A stretch of 64,000 nucleotides of DNA. Origin: Anas platyrhynchos. Its lineage: Eukaryota > Chordata > Aves > Anseriformes > Anatidae. Under the pieces are notes generated by a model. The model searched no databases and was not told the DNA's origin. It was given only the letters and a program-made list of their open reading frames with translations. Each line of letters opens with the position of its first letter. The stretch's first letter is position 1. A program made the translations under genes and the position numbers. Shown in pieces: positions 50,601 to 63,190 of the stretch. The DNA lies in the NCBI RefSeq assembly GCF_047663525.1, contig NC_092605.1, forward strand, positions 806,001-870,000, in the 5' to 3' direction.

Positions 50601-53600
50601 CAGGTATTTTGTAGCCTTGGAGTGTGATTCTGCATGCTGGAACCAACAGCCCAGACAACTGCTTTATGGTGGGTATTCTTCTAATCTGACTGGGAAAGGA
50701 GAAGTTAAGGAAAGGACTAAACAGCTCAGCACTCAGCCTCACCAGTTGTTTCTCCATATCCTCATCCCGGGGTGAGCTGATGAAGATGGTGTTCTGCATC
50801 AATCCCACAAAGCACCAGAATGTATCCGACTCATCTAGGACCTCTGCCAGGATTGGGGCTACCAGGTCAGACATTCCTTGGGAATATCCAATTGTTGGGT
50901 TAAATACTGCATAGTTCAGCAAGATCCTCCTGGAGAAGACATGCAAACGGAGAGGTGAGATGTGGAGAAGGCTCATCACAGCTTAGTGTGTGCCCGACCC
51001 TTCCACCCCAGCTCCTATAATACAGGCTGAGTCAGGCCAAGTGCAAACGGGTAACAGATCACTGCTGCTGTCTAAAAGATTATCTTGCAATTCCACCTGG
51101 AGGCTTTTTGAGCACCTGTACAGCATCTTGCATCCTGCAGAACTGCCTTCCCTACAAGAACTGTATCCAGAAGCATAGCAAAGATAGGCAAACACTAGGA
51201 TTACAGCATTTTGGATTAGTTCGGAGGGACTCCTTGCTGAATGACAAGGACTCTGAACAGCATACAGCAGTTTGAGGCAGTGGATTTGAACAGCACGCCT
51301 TAGGCTCTTGTTTTCCAGCTGGAGGCAAGCCCACTGGGAGCAGTGCAGTAGGAACAAGCACCACAGTTTATCTCAGCTACAAAGGCACACAACACTATTG
51401 TAAGGTGCTGTAACACGTACGGATAACCCCTGCTGCAAATATCAGTGTGATGGAAAAAACTCCAGCAGAAGGCTTTGTGTACACAGACACCAGAGTATAA
51501 AAAGAAAATGAGAATTTACATAGACTAAGATGACAAAAACGAAGGAGCCATGGAGAAGGAGAGGTGATGCCTACACTTCAAATCATGAGGCTCCGAGCCA
51601 TAATGTTCGATAAAATCCAGCGGTTTCATAGGCACACATTTACAAGTCACACAGCCATGGGGCAGTCTGTGCTGGTCCTCCACCCCAGCAGGAGAACCAC
51701 AGACCGAAACAACTGCCCAGGACCCCACTACAGCACTCACTACCCCCCACAGCCACAGAAGGCTCACACCTCTTATATGCCTACGTATGAATGGAAGCAA
51801 GGTGATAGGAGCAGGGTTATCATATCGTCAAGTAAATGGCTAAAGAAGCAGTGAAAGTACCAGGTAAAAAGTGGTTTTGCATTGTTTGGTACCAGCCACT
51901 ATATGTATGATGCTCTTCAGCATTCCCAAAGCAGCGACTGAGGCAACCTGGGCCAGGGGGATTAATGGGTTTTCTACACTAGGATCAGCCACTTCACCTC
52001 ATTGTTTCCACATTTGGGTTGTCCTCCCCTCGAAAGAACTGGTTGCTGCGGTCAGTCCTCACAACATCTTTGTCTACCGTGAACTGTACTTTACGCCAGA
52101 AATCCTTCTGCTCATCTGGAGTCATTGAAAGCCTGAAAATTGAACAGCAACAGGAGTATGTTGACACAATAGGAATATGATTGCCACAAGGAACAAACAG
52201 ATTTATTTCTGCTTCAATTTTAAGAGAAAAACTATTTCTGTGCAGAGCTTTCTCACCAGCTGAAAAAGAGACAAGAGGTCTGCCTGGAAGAGCACATTTT
52301 CTGTCCAAAGGGATTACTAGAAGGAGCTTCTTGAGTTATGAATGGGATGACACGACATGCTTTCTGTGATAAACTCCACTTCAGGAGCAGCTGAAAATGC
52401 TCTCCACTGCTCCTTGTGGGTGGCACACCAGAACTCACCACTCTGTTTTGACCGACTCCTAATTAGTATTTTGACTGTCTCTCTCCAGCTTAAATTTACA
52501 CAAGTAGTTTACAATGTATGGTTATTGCAGAAATTACTTCCTTGAATTAGATATAACTTCATCCCTATTTTTACATCCAGATATATCTATAAAGAAACAT
52601 GCGCTCCCATTTTCACCTCTAGTGTGCTAAACCAAGCACGTCAAGCTTGTAGTCTGAAATAAGCTTCCCTACGTGGTAGTGGTGAGCCTGTTTCAAGAAG
52701 CCAGGTAAGATAATACTTGAGCTATATGGTATTAGCTCCAGATCCGCACAAGGTCAGCTGTGCATGCCAACACCTCCTGCACCCAGCACTTCTGTCCAGG
52801 CAGAGACTCTGCAAGTCTCTTGTGGTGCCATTCTACAGACCTAAGGAGAGATGAGCAGCAGAAGCCGAATCTATTACCTTTTCTCCTGGATCTCAAAGTA
52901 TTCTTTCCTCTTCTGTACTCTCAGCGCCTCCCTCTCTTCAGAGGTGGACTCATAGCTGTAGTAGTGCAGCAGGAAGGGCCACACCTCCCCACGGATGGAA
53001 ATATCAATCCCACCGAAGAAAATGGCCTGGAAGAAGGAGCAAAAGTTATGACTGGCTCAGTTTTAACACTCCCAAAAACAGCAACAAGAAACTGCCTGCT
53101 ACTATGCTTTGGTGGCTTTGCAGTTCTTTCCTGACAAGTGACGCCTTGATTCAAGCTCCTGCAATTTGCACATGTTTAGAGGGAAAGTGCTGGCCTTCTA
53201 TTCCCAGACGAGACACAAATCGGGCTCATTTCAATGTCAATAACCCCCCCTGGAGAGGCTCTACGATTAACGTGTCGTTCTCATGTCACGGCTTAATCCC
53301 CAATCTTGGAGACACTGCATTTCACTGCAAACTCCTCTCTCAGGACCTGGACCCAGTGCTCCCCTGCAAGCCCTGCATTTTTTCATACAGGAATCTCAAG
53401 TTTTCTTTCTCTGATTTGTCCACGCCACTGTTGCAGAGGTGCCAACCACCCGACACTTTGGTTTGCTCATTCCAGCGGGCTGCAGGAGCCGACAGCACGC
53501 CCTGCTCCATCACTGAGGTGCTCCACTGCCCTGCAGCAGACCCAGCTGTGGTCCCAGCAAGACGTCCAGCCAAGCACTGGGAGCAAGTCCTTACGCTCTC

Positions 53601-56129
53601 AAACACCCAGCGCTTGCCCCCAGCACGAAAGCAAACGATCGCAGCTTCCACCTGGGGACTCACACTCCATGGCAGGAGAGAGCAGATCAAAAGAGCAGCA
53701 GCAGCAGCCACCCCTCTCACCTTCTGCAGCTTGTACTCCTCCTCCACCTGCCCAGATTCGTTCAGGTGATTGAGCCAGGCAGACACGTCCAGACGCCTGT
53801 AGGTGTTCTCCTCCGGGTGGGTCTCCAAGGAAGGCAGCTTAGGACGACGGATGGAGAATTGCATGCACGTTTTCTCATCAGTAAGCTGCTGAATGGGGGA
53901 AAACGAAACAAAACAAAACAAAAAATGGAGGCAAGAGCCAGAGATAGCAGCAGAGTATGAAACCCAGCCATTTTCAGAGCAGGAAAACCTTTTTGCATGG
54001 TTCTTGTAGGATTAAGCACTGAGGCGCAGTACTTGGAGAGTTTTTTTTTTTTAATTCCAATCATTACAATAGCGAGAGTGATTAGAATAATTAAAAATCC
54101 GAGTACCACAAAACAGCTTCATCTTTCAAAAAAACTGTTTCCATTCCTCCCCCAGTCTTATCCCTGACCTGAAACTGAATTAATGCTGCTTACAGCAAAA
54201 CTTCACCCTGCCAGGAATGCCTGCAATAAATTACATATGATTGGCCATATACAAAGGGATTGCTGTTAGGCAAGCAGGGAACTGCACTGCCAGGCTCTCT
54301 AAGGGCACTCATGATCCCAGTGCAAGACTGCAGCTGACATTTAATTTAAAAATCAAAGGTTGTTCAATGCAAAAAGTGAGCCCATGCGACCATAATAAGA
54401 AAAGCAGCAGGGGGCTCTGTGGGAAGGATGGAAATTTAAAAATCACTGTTTCTAATAAGCACATACAGTATCTTAAACAGATAATTAAAGAGCTCTTATC
54501 ACATTTGTATGTAGATTGAACAAAATATGGCAAGATGCCTTGTCAAAACATTTTCAAATGCAGTGTGCTATGCTTCACAAAATGGATGAAAGACTCTGAC
54601 AGAATTTCAGACCTACCACTGCAGATTCCCAACCACCTTACATGCCTAAAGCACAACGCTGACCTGTCTGGTTGCCGTATCTAGCAAAATAACTACCTAA
54701 GCGAGTTTTCTGGCTTATCTTCCCCCATATTCCACAGGCAGAACAGGAATGGAGGAGAAGAAGTGAGTACAAGAGAGATCTCACATCTGACTTGCAGCTG
54801 CCTCCTAACAACCTCCAGCACGTTGTAGCTTTCTGCCCGACTCGGTGACGCGAACTCGCAGCTTCGTTTCTCCAACACCTTCTGCTGGCTGAGAACCTGA
54901 GCGTGAAACACCTGCGGTAAAGAAGCTCTTTGCCTTGTGAACCTGGCCAGGTACCTGGTCCTTGAGATGGGTCTCTGTGCAGTACTTCCACTGCTGGAAC
55001 ACCTCCGACAGCTTATCCAGGCCACCATGGTGAAAATGGAAGATCTTGTACTGACTCTCCCGGCTTGCAACAACCAGTTGTCCACAGGTGCAGGCCTCAT
55101 CGCTGTGGGACAAAACAAGCAGGGAGAACAACCCACGTTCATTTCCCAGGACAGGGAGAGGCCCAGCAGAAAGGGGAGACATCAGATGACAGAGAGTGGA
55201 AAGCAATCACAAAGAAGTTTTCCCTTCAAATGGGGCAGAAATCATTTTACAGCTCTGGATGTGGCCATAGTGACCAGAGGACTGTTGCAAGTTCATTTCC
55301 TCAAGGAGCTTCACTTGTGCCTGGCAACTTCTACCTTTCCACCACATCAAGGAATTACATTTTGTCTTCCCCAGAGAACAAAAAAAAACCAACACAAGGA
55401 ATCTGTCCCAGCAACATTAAGCCAGCTCCCAAAGTCAGCTCCTAGAGATGCGTGGACTTGGTCATGCACAGCACTCTAAGGAAGCAGAGAGTGAGAGCAA
55501 CAAGAGAGAGTAAAAATGTTTTGAAACGTTGAAACATTGAAAAATGTTTTAACTGCTGTAATAATTTGGAAGCTCATTGAAGAGACTAAGAGCAGTTAGA
55601 CTCTAGGGGAACCCCAGTGAGGGGCTAGCAAGATAAAAGGTACCACAGGCAAAGAGATGTTCTCCACACCTCCAGGATATTTTAAGCGTGTTTTGGTGAG
55701 ACAGCTGAGAGAAGCATCAGCACCTTCACCTTGCTCGGGAAAAAAAAAAATCCTTTAGGCCCCATTACTGTAACCCAGAGGCTCTCCTGGGGGAAGCTGA
55801 CACTCGCTTTCCTGGAGACGACCACTAGGGAAAGCCTTCCAGCGAGCACTGCAGAAGCCACCTGCCTGCACCGAGCCCGCTGCGCACTGCTCCAGGGCAC
55901 GCAGCCACCGCAGAGAAAACCAAGACGTTACCTAAAGAAAAGGCGCAGGGATCTCATCTGTCCCAGGTCCACTCTGAAGACACCGCAGATCTGCTCGAGG
56001 GCAAAGACCTTCTGCTGCTCATCCCACCTGGCGCTCTGCGTTTGCCCGTTGTTCTCCTGGGACTGGGCACTGGTGTCGAGGCTGGACGCGGAGCTGGTGG
56101 AGCAGGTGGTGCGGTTGTCACACGTGTCC
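47384..56129 (-). CDS. TBC1D16: TBC1D16, TBC-domain Rab GTPase-activating protein, 3' nine coding exons (5' part outside window)
   Basis: Rab GAP of the endosomal recycling route; the mammalian protein acts on Rab4A. Nine exons (56129-55932, 55102-54955, 53888-53721, 53026-52878, 52132-51998, 50929-50743, 49593-49414, 48514-48368, 47629-47384) splice in one frame to about 518 residues, against 767 in full-length human protein, so the N-terminal third is missing to the right. Seen in order: a Ser/Thr-rich linker, the RWDEQQKVFALEQICGVFRV segment, a DEACTCGQLVVASRE region, then the TBC domain starting near FFGGIDISIRGEVWPFLL. Both catalytic fingers are present: the arginine finger in VDKDVVRT (IxxDxxR type) and the glutamine finger in GYSQGMSDL (YxQ). 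The end is DVFAFRK followed by the stop. All introns are GT-AG and all phases match, so it looks functional. Confidence 0.96.
47662..47676 (+). promoter_or_regulatory. CTCF-like motif in the last TBC1D16 intron
   Basis: TCACCAGAGGGCGAG matches the CTCF core CCASYAGRKGGCRS except at its first base. It lies 33 bp from the last coding exon. Binding is inferred. Confidence 0.45.
48368..48514 (-). CDS. TBC1D16: TBC1D16 exon (TBC domain end)
   Basis: 147 bp (49 codons), acceptor TTGCAG|ACG, donor AGGAAG|GTAAAC. It encodes TDYFHLFICVAIVVIYGDDV and then QLATDQMLLHFSNLAMHMNG. Confidence 0.95.
49414..49593 (-). CDS. TBC1D16: TBC1D16 exon (TBC domain)
   Basis: 180 bp (60 codons), acceptor TTCCAG|ATGTAC, donor TACCAG|GTTAGA. 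It encodes YLRELLRLMHPRFYQHLSSL and the conserved FCHRWILLCFKREFP and ALRMWEACWAHYQ motifs. Confidence 0.95.
50743..50929 (-). CDS. TBC1D16: TBC1D16 exon (glutamine finger)
   Basis: 187 bp, acceptor CTCCAG|GAGG, donor AACTG|GTGAGG. It encodes RILLNYAVFNPTIGYSQGMS and DLVAPILAEVLDESDTFWCF; the catalytic glutamine is in YSQGMSDL. Confidence 0.95.
51998..52132 (-). CDS. TBC1D16: TBC1D16 exon (arginine finger)
   Basis: 135 bp, acceptor TTTCAG|GCTT, donor ATGAG|GTGAAG. It encodes LSMTPDEQKDFWRKVQFTVD and KDVVRTDRSNQFFRGEDNPN; the catalytic arginine is in DKDVVRTDR. Confidence 0.95.
52878..53026 (-). CDS. TBC1D16: TBC1D16 exon (TBC domain start)
   Basis: 149 bp, acceptor TTCCAG|GCC, donor AAAAG|GTAATA. 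It encodes AIFFGGIDISIRGEVWPFLL, the hallmark RGxxWPFLL start of a TBC domain, followed by HYYSYESTSEEREALR. Confidence 0.95.
53721..53888 (-). CDS. TBC1D16: TBC1D16 exon (before TBC domain)
   Basis: 168 bp (56 codons), donor CAGAAG|GTGAGA. It encodes DEKTCMQFSIRRPKLPSLE and RRLDVSAWLNHLNESGQVEE. The acceptor is a tandem NAGNAG (ATTCAGCAG); use of the second AG would start the exon at 53885 and drop one glutamine. Confidence 0.93.
54955..55102 (-). CDS. TBC1D16: TBC1D16 exon (pre-TBC region)
   Basis: 148 bp, acceptor CCACAG|CGAT, donor GACCAG|GTACCT. It encodes DEACTCGQLVVASRESQYK and IFHFHHGGLDKLSEVFQQW, strongly conserved in TBC1D16. Confidence 0.95.
55932..56129 (-). CDS. TBC1D16: TBC1D16 exon (linker; first one in window)
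   Basis: 198 bp, acceptor CTGCAG|GGAC, donor TTTAG|GTAACG. It encodes DTCDNRTTCSTSSASSLDTS and then the conserved LEQICGVFRVDLGQMRSLRLFF. It enters with two codon bases supplied by an upstream exon outside the window. Confidence 0.92.
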
Positions 56130-59100
56130 CTGCAGACGAGAGCGTGGAGGAGAAAAGCGCAGCCAGAGACTGCAGTTACACGCAGCAACCACGGGTGCTA
56201 CAAGCTACAAATCTTCTGGCAGAGCTCTGAGATTAGAATGCAGCGCAGGTCTAAGGAATCAATAACAGACAGCCTACGAGAGCGATTAAATTATTTTTAT
56301 TTAAATCAACTCCCTACTGTCCCAGCAAACGGTCCTAGCTTTGGTCTGTTGTGAACAGAACTGGGGAGAGTGAAAACCACCCCAGAAAACACTTCTGGGA
56401 GGGCAAGCTGTGAGCAGCTGCTTGCCCCCAGCTGAAGCAAGCCCTTAGCAGGCAGCTCAGCTGCTCAGCATGGGCACGGAGGGACAGGGACATCCACGTT
56501 TGGCACACGCTCTCCAAACCCAGTGAGATCTAAAGATGCTTCCCCTGAACTTCCCCATTGCAAATGGGCCCAACAAGCCTGGATCCATGAGTGTGACCTT
56601 CAGACAAATGGTTTCCATTTGAAAACTTGGGACTTTGGAGAGTTTTGGAGTGGGAAATCACACATGAGCTCTTTCACCCACCACAAAGCAGGGAAAGGGA
56701 ATCCATCCATGCTCCAGTACGCCAGGAGCCCACAGCGCCCCAGATACCTACCTTCATGAATAAACTGAGTCTAGATTAAAAAAAAACACATGCCCGCCAC
56801 CAGCCCCAATCCCAAAAGAAAAATATCACTGCTTTGAGAATTAAGTGAATCTGAAACTGTGACCCCTTGATTCTTAAAAAGGCCAATACATGTGAACAAT
56901 CTCAGCGCAAGCTCTGAATGGGTTCCGCTGTGAAATCAGGGTTTGCAAAACAAGGCGAGTAGCAGGTATAAAGACAGCCCCCTGCAATGCCACTTTATGC
57001 AATGTTTTCTAATCCGCTTATCTAACAATGTAGGCACTGAACGCTGAAAATCACACACTCAGCATGCATCTGCAGCACACCACATCAGTATGCCTTCCAA
57101 GCCTGGCTGCAGTGCCTCTTCCACGGGGACGAGCCCCCTTTGCAGCATCTCCCCATGGTTCAGGTCATTGCATTCCAATGGCCAGGTCCCCGGACATCCC
57201 ACTTAGTTGTGGGTTAAATTTTTAACCGAGCCCCTGCGAGCAGCCTAGTTCAAACGGTTGGCTCGAAACCTCAGCGCCCACACGCATGGGAAATAAATCC
57301 CCAAGCCCCCTTCTCGAGGTCTGCAGCATTATGTAGATGAGACCAAGTCTGTCTCACTTTCAGCTCAAAGAGCGGCCCTGCTCGTGAGGTTCTGCTACTC
57401 CGTTTTTTCAGGAAGCATCAAAGCAAAATGGCATTCAAGCCATGCTGAGGTGGAGGTCTGAGAAGTGACAGGGCGGTATCGCCATGTGAGTGGAGATCAC
57501 GGGACAGACACGAACTCGCTCAAAGAAGAGTGACGGCAAGATGCTGGGAGACGTCCAGTCTCACACAGCCACACGCCATCACCTGCAACTTGTGAACTTT
57601 TCCTTGAAAACTGTCCCAGCCTTTGTGAAAAATCAAGCGTTATTTTCAGATAAAGCTGCAAACCATAACACTCCTAAACCACTCTGTATCTCATGGTAAT
57701 GCAAAAGCAATAGGAGCCCCAGTGCAAGACACCCGTGCTGGCCGGCTGGCTGTAAGCAGCTGGTATTTGTGAAGCAACGCTCAGGAACAGCCACAGCTGG
57801 TTACACAGGATTTTCCTGGAAGAGATGACTCAAACGAGCTTAAAGACCAAGCAGAGGCAACCAATTTTCTAAAACTCTTGCAAAGATGCACTGGTCGGTG
57901 TGACAAGGAGCTGGAGGACTCTGCGGGAGCGCTGTCGCGCGGTTCCCTCCTTGCAGCAGGCAGCGAGCCCACGGTTTGAGAGCATCACCTCGAGCTGCCA
58001 GCGGGGAGCGAACGGCCAAGAAGTGGTGTTTAGGGATAGAAATGGTATTTAGGGATAGAGCTGGGTGGCCTTGCTTGGAGCTGGGGAACCGTGCATCTCC
58101 TGAAGATGGGAGGGCATTGCCAGCTGCACAACCAAAACCTGCTCCAGGCGCGCCGTTACCTACCCATAGCTCAGAGGCTGCAGAGCCCAGCACAAAGGTG
58201 CTGGCACCATTCTACTTTCTGGAAATGTTTCTTCCAGACAAATATTTACAGTTCGCTTTTAGTCACTAGTTACAAGCTCGTGCAGGCATTGACACACAGA
58301 GAAGCCATCTGAAGCAACACGTGTGCCTGGATTTACCCCTTCTGGACAGCAAAAAGCCAACAAGCACGAGCACAGTGCCTTCGTGTGTGCAGCTCAGGGA
58401 AACTTCAGTGCTTTCACTGATGTAGGGTACAAAATCTGAAAGAGACACCTGTGCACACCATGCCCTTTGGAGAGATCTACAAACACGTCCGTCCATATTT
58501 AGCAGAGATGCAGAGAGTGCCACCTCATACACTGTGTGTAGCATCACTTTTTCCTGTATATAACCATTGGAAAACAAGTAATGAAAGTATTCAAAACTGT
58601 TGGCCTTATTTTTAAAAGAATTTTAATATTGAGATCATTCTGTTCCTAAGTAGCAACAAGTAGTATGCTCAGTGCTAATTCTGTGGCTGCTGGGGAGTCC
58701 TCTATCCAGGCACACAAGATATGCAGACACAGGGGAAGAATTTTCCAATTTATTATTTATGAAGGCCAGACTATTATATCTGTTAGATGAGGGATTTACA
58801 CCAGTGCCCTGCAAAAGAAGGGAGCTGAAGCATGGCAAGGCAAATAGCTGGAGGAACAGTTCAGAGAGGCTTTGGGTCACGGCATCCAGGAAAAGCAGAC
58901 CACCAGCTAGCGGGCAGCACCGCTCAGCAACACGGGAGAACAAGTGCAAGGCCCCACGGGAACAGAAGGGACAGGGAACAAAATTACAAGGAGGATTAGC
59001 AAAACCTGAGGCAGGAACCCCATGGCCATAGGCATGGTTCCAGTTCCACCTTCCTCCTTGCTTAAGCCCCATTACTCTCTTGTCACTAAATACATCTCGT

Positions 59101-61985
59101 GCTTGCCGGTGAGCAAGATCCGGCGGTGATGTATTTTCTCAACAATCAGCTGCAGCAATCAACCTCAGCTACATTCCAGGAGCTTCAGCAAGCCCCTGAG
59201 AAGGAAAACGCCCGGGTGCCACCGGTGCCATCCTCCTGCTGGGGCAGGATCCTGCTCCGGCCCCACACGGGTCGGCGAGCAGCAGCAGGGCTGAGTTACT
59301 GCTCGGTCAAAGCATTTCTGTGCTCCTACGGCATAAAGAGACACGAAACCAATTATTATTCCTGTTACAGAACCAGGGCAGAGACCTGCACCCATTACAC
59401 GGGAAGGCTATTTCAGCAACAAAGATCTAATAACTCATTTTATGACAAGATGTGACAAATGTAATTATAAGAGGGAAAGGGGCTGAAGATCTCGGCAGGG
59501 ATGTGGCTGTTATCTAAGCTGTCGGCGTCCACCAGCCGACTCCCAGAGCCTCTTGCAAGAGCCAAACCTTCACCAGTTGGCTCTCCAGCACCACGGTACT
59601 AAAGCACGCCTTCAGTAATAACAGCTTTCCCTTAACAGCCCCGTCTATTCCTGCACGCCGGCTTGTGAAGCGTCGTTTACAGACAATAAGTATCATCATA
59701 ATGTATGAGCGTCCGTGTAATGGGAATTACATGCCCCTTTTCCTCCCCAGGGGTTAGCGTTTCTCTGTTTCTCCACTATTCCGCACAGGCACTGACCTTC
59801 CAGGTTCCTCTTCTTTCCAGCAAGGTGAAACAGCTCATGGCAGCATCAGCTGCCTAAACCGCCCATGACAGATAGCTCCAAATAAATAATCCATCAATAA
59901 AAGTTCAAAGCTATCCTGAAATGCCTAAAAATTTAGTGTAGCAATTGCACCCAGAGAGGCTGTGCTGAGTAGCTGGAACCCAAATCTATTGTTCTGATAA
60001 ACAAGAGAGTGTCCTTGACAATATGCATGTATAACGATTTGTGAAACATGCTGATTTCAGCAATATATGAAAGAAGAGCGAAAGAAAACGGATTGGTAAT
60101 TTAGAATGAAACATTTTGTCAAAATATTTCTGCTCGTGATGCTGCAGAGAAGGGATGGAAGGACACGCACAGGGCAGCACGGCCACGCAAACCCAAAGTC
60201 GACAGCAAAACCCTGCAGTCACACCAGCTACTCACCTCTGATCAGTGTGAACTGGTAACTAGGCTAAGAACTATGTTAAACTCACCATCTGACTGAAAAT
60301 ATTTGGAATTTGAAGTTCCTCTGCCTTAGAGACCCCAAACAGAATCAATTTATGCTGACCTCAGTGAACAGGGAAAAAGGCATGAAGGTACTGAGCCCGG
60401 ATGAAAGCCCGACCAGAATCCCTGACATTAAATGTCAAAACATCCTGGTGTGGAAGTGTACCTACACATCTGCCAACCCAAGGAAACAAACCCAACTCTA
60501 TTTGTTAGGGAAACCTGTGAAAAACTGCACAGGACGTTAGGGTACAAAGTACATGAATGTCAACACGGACTTTCCAAAAGCTTGTTCCACAGGCTTGCCA
60601 TTGATCTGTTTGCTTTCAAAACATAAATTTCCCCACGTTGAACTGCACTAAATGCTATTTAGTAGCTAATTAACTTTCTGTGCTGAAAACCTCCTGTAAT
60701 TGCACTTCTTTCACCTTTTTTAGCCCGTGTCCTCGAGGGAACTGGAGCTGTCCTACGGCATTTGTTCTGCTCATTTCTATCTCACAGGCACAAGTTCCTT
60801 CCTGACAGCCGACTGCCAATCACCGCGCCGGAGGTCACTGGAGACCAAATTAGGAGCACTCTGCCTCTGACAAACTTGCTTTGCTTAGCTTGCCGTAAAG
60901 GGAAAATAAAAGGTTATGAAAAATAATTGTATCCTTTCATGCCCAGCACCAGCAAGCACATTCAACAGCACTTCTAAAAGTCAGAGTATTATTGCTAGTT
61001 ACTCATCGTTAATGTTATTAGGGATATTCAAAGAACAAGCCGGTTTCGTCTCAAATGCGCCGGGATCCATCGCTGCCCCGGTTTGGGGAAGGAGCTCGAA
61101 GCAGGTCGGTGGCTCCAGCTGCAGACACGCGGCCACCTAATCGGTGCTCACCGTGCCAGAGCAGCAGCCCCAGCATCCGTCCTCTGACCTTGGGCTGGAA
61201 CAGCAAGTTCACGACCACGGACGGGGCTCTGGACTAACATCGACTCCACTAACACAAGCCTGACAAATAAAACATTTTAACAGAAAAGCAACGAGGGACT
61301 CAAGGAAACCCGATTATGCAGCTTTGCCTTATGATAGGCGTAATTGGTTTGTCCTTGAGAAATCAAGATCAAAACAATTTGCTGTTTTACAGGGCTCCTG
61401 CCACCCGTGCTTATGACACCCCGTCTCCAGGCCACCAGCCCTTGTGCCCCCACCCTGCCCGTGCCCTTTTCCTCGCTTTGCTGCCTCCCGGCCCCTTCCT
61501 CCACGTCCCCGGGGCCTGAAGGGAAGCCGAGCAATTTTAGGCAGCAATAGGGGGCGTTATTAAAGCAGCCCAGCTCACCTCCGAAGGGTTGCCCCGAACC
61601 ACTGTAAATTAAACCGAAAGGAAAACAAAATAAATGGAGAATTCTCGAGTTGATTATTTTGAATGTAAATGGGAAGGGAAAAAAAAAATCAGAGGGTTGT
61701 AGTGAATTAATGTGTGCTTTAATCTCTTTTATCCAGCCAAAGTCTGCAATGTGATATATGCGTTCGTTCAGCTACAAGACAAGCAATCTTTTTTTCACAG
61801 CTCAGACTTCTGGACAGGTGTAGGCTGCTTAGGTAAAACCCGAGCAAGTTTTTCTCTGTGACTTCTTGTTGCAGTTAGGTGGCAGGGGCAGAAATCGCAG
61901 TTCAATGCTTATGAATAAAATACACACAGCTCCCGAGAAGCCAAACACAACAAATCATTTAGAGCCGAGCATTCGCTGCTCAATG

Positions 61986-61993
61986 ATGCAAAT
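61986..61993. promoter_or_regulatory. POU octamer
   Basis: A perfect ATGCAAAT inside a roughly 200-bp AT-rich patch (61880-62100) that has the look of a conserved non-coding element. Binding is inferred. Confidence 0.3.
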
Positions 61994-62306
61994 GTTACCT
62001 TCACGTTACAGAAGGAAAATATTCCGAAAGCTGAACGGCAGAGTTTTACAATCCATACAGAGAAGGGGCACCTCGTGCCTAGGCTTTAGCTCATTAATAA
62101 ATCAATCGAAACGCAACACTTAAAAAAAATTCCTTAGATGGAAAAAGTGATTTCTCAGCAAAGCCCCCAAAAGAATGTTTGCTTTTCAGCCTATTCCAGA
62201 CGAGAAAAGGGGACCTTTCTTACCAGTGTTTATTTTATATTTAAAATCAAGTGATTATTTTGCTTTTTTCTTTCAGTTCTATCCATGCAAAAATAAAATT
62301 CTACAC

Positions 62307-62321
62307 TAATTATGCTAATTA
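62307..62321. promoter_or_regulatory. two TAATTA homeodomain sites
   Basis: TAATTA at 62307-62312 and again at 62316-62321, starts 9 bp apart, in AT-rich intronic DNA. This fits paired homeodomain binding; function is inferred. Confidence 0.3.
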
Positions 62322-62879
62322 CAATCAAGCCTTCAAAACCTCGGTCCCTTGAAAGCCCCGAAGATTACCTTTGTTCTCCTATACTTGGCTCTAAGCAATG
62401 AAATGGGAATTTCAGGGGGAACTTTCTACTGACAGGCAAAGTTAACCAACTCCCCGGACTCTGCACTGCCGCTGACCCAGTATTAGCACAGCCAACACCA
62501 CCCAGCGAGAGTTTCACTGCTGCCACAAGACAATGAGGATTTCCCAAGGGGAAAGCTTTCTTCAAGTAGCAGAAAAGGGAGAGGAAAAAGGCGAGCTGGC
62601 TAAAAGCATGTTTCGGAGTTATTGTAAATGCTTAATGCTGTTATAATTGCACGGACCGAGCCAAGAAGACAGAGACCACGCAGATTTATTTGCATATACT
62701 GTTGTTGCACTTTTCGAGGGGCCGTGCTCTTTATTCCGATCCGGTTAAAGCAATTCTTCCCTCACAAAGCGATGGAGACCCGCCAGCAGGATTTATCTCC
62801 GCTCTCGCTCAGGGTTTCTGGCCGTTGCGATGCCATCAATAAGTACCAGCAGCAACGCGGGGACACCCTGGGAACAGGC

Positions 62880-63190
62880 TGTGGGGGCTCGTTGCCTCCC
62901 CGAGCCAGCAGCCGCCGCTCTCGGCTCGGCCCCGGCCTCTCGCCCGGTGCCGCCGCCAGGCCCCGCGCCAGGCCCCGGCCCCGAGCCCTCAGGCCCCGGC
63001 CCCGCGGCCGATCGGCGCCCGCCCCCTGGCGGCCTCACAAGGCCCAGCCCGGCCCAAGGAGGCAGCCCCGAGGCTCCCCCCGGCCCCCAGCCCTCGGCCA
63101 CGGGGGTCTCGGCTCCTGCCTGCCCCGTGCCGGAGCCCCCCAGTCCCCCACAGCCTTCGGGGGCCGCTCCGGGCCAAGCTGTCCCCCCTC
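62880..63190. other. internal CpG island in TBC1D16
   Basis: About 300 bp of CpG-dense DNA standing alone in an AT-rich intron, with sharp edges. It has no coding exon of TBC1D16 and no TATA box. It resembles an orphan CpG island that may act as an alternative promoter. Human TBC1D16 is known to have a short transcript started from an internal CpG-rich promoter; whether this is the counterpart cannot be told here. Confidence 0.55.
63017..63032 (-). promoter_or_regulatory. CTCF-like motif in the internal CpG island
   Basis: On minus, CCGCCAGGGGGCGGGC matches the CTCF core closely (CCRSYAGRKGGCRS). It lies inside the intronic CpG island. Binding is inferred. Confidence 0.5.

Larger units (their letters stand above)
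47630..55931 (-). other. TBC1D16: TBC1D16 introns within the window
   Basis: Eight introns of 738, 899, 1149, 1068, 745, 694, 1066 and 829 bp from left to right. They contain T-rich runs (about 48171-48211 and 54040-54052) and a CTCF-like motif (47662-47676), but no nested gene, RNA or mobile element that can be recognised. Confidence 0.8.
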
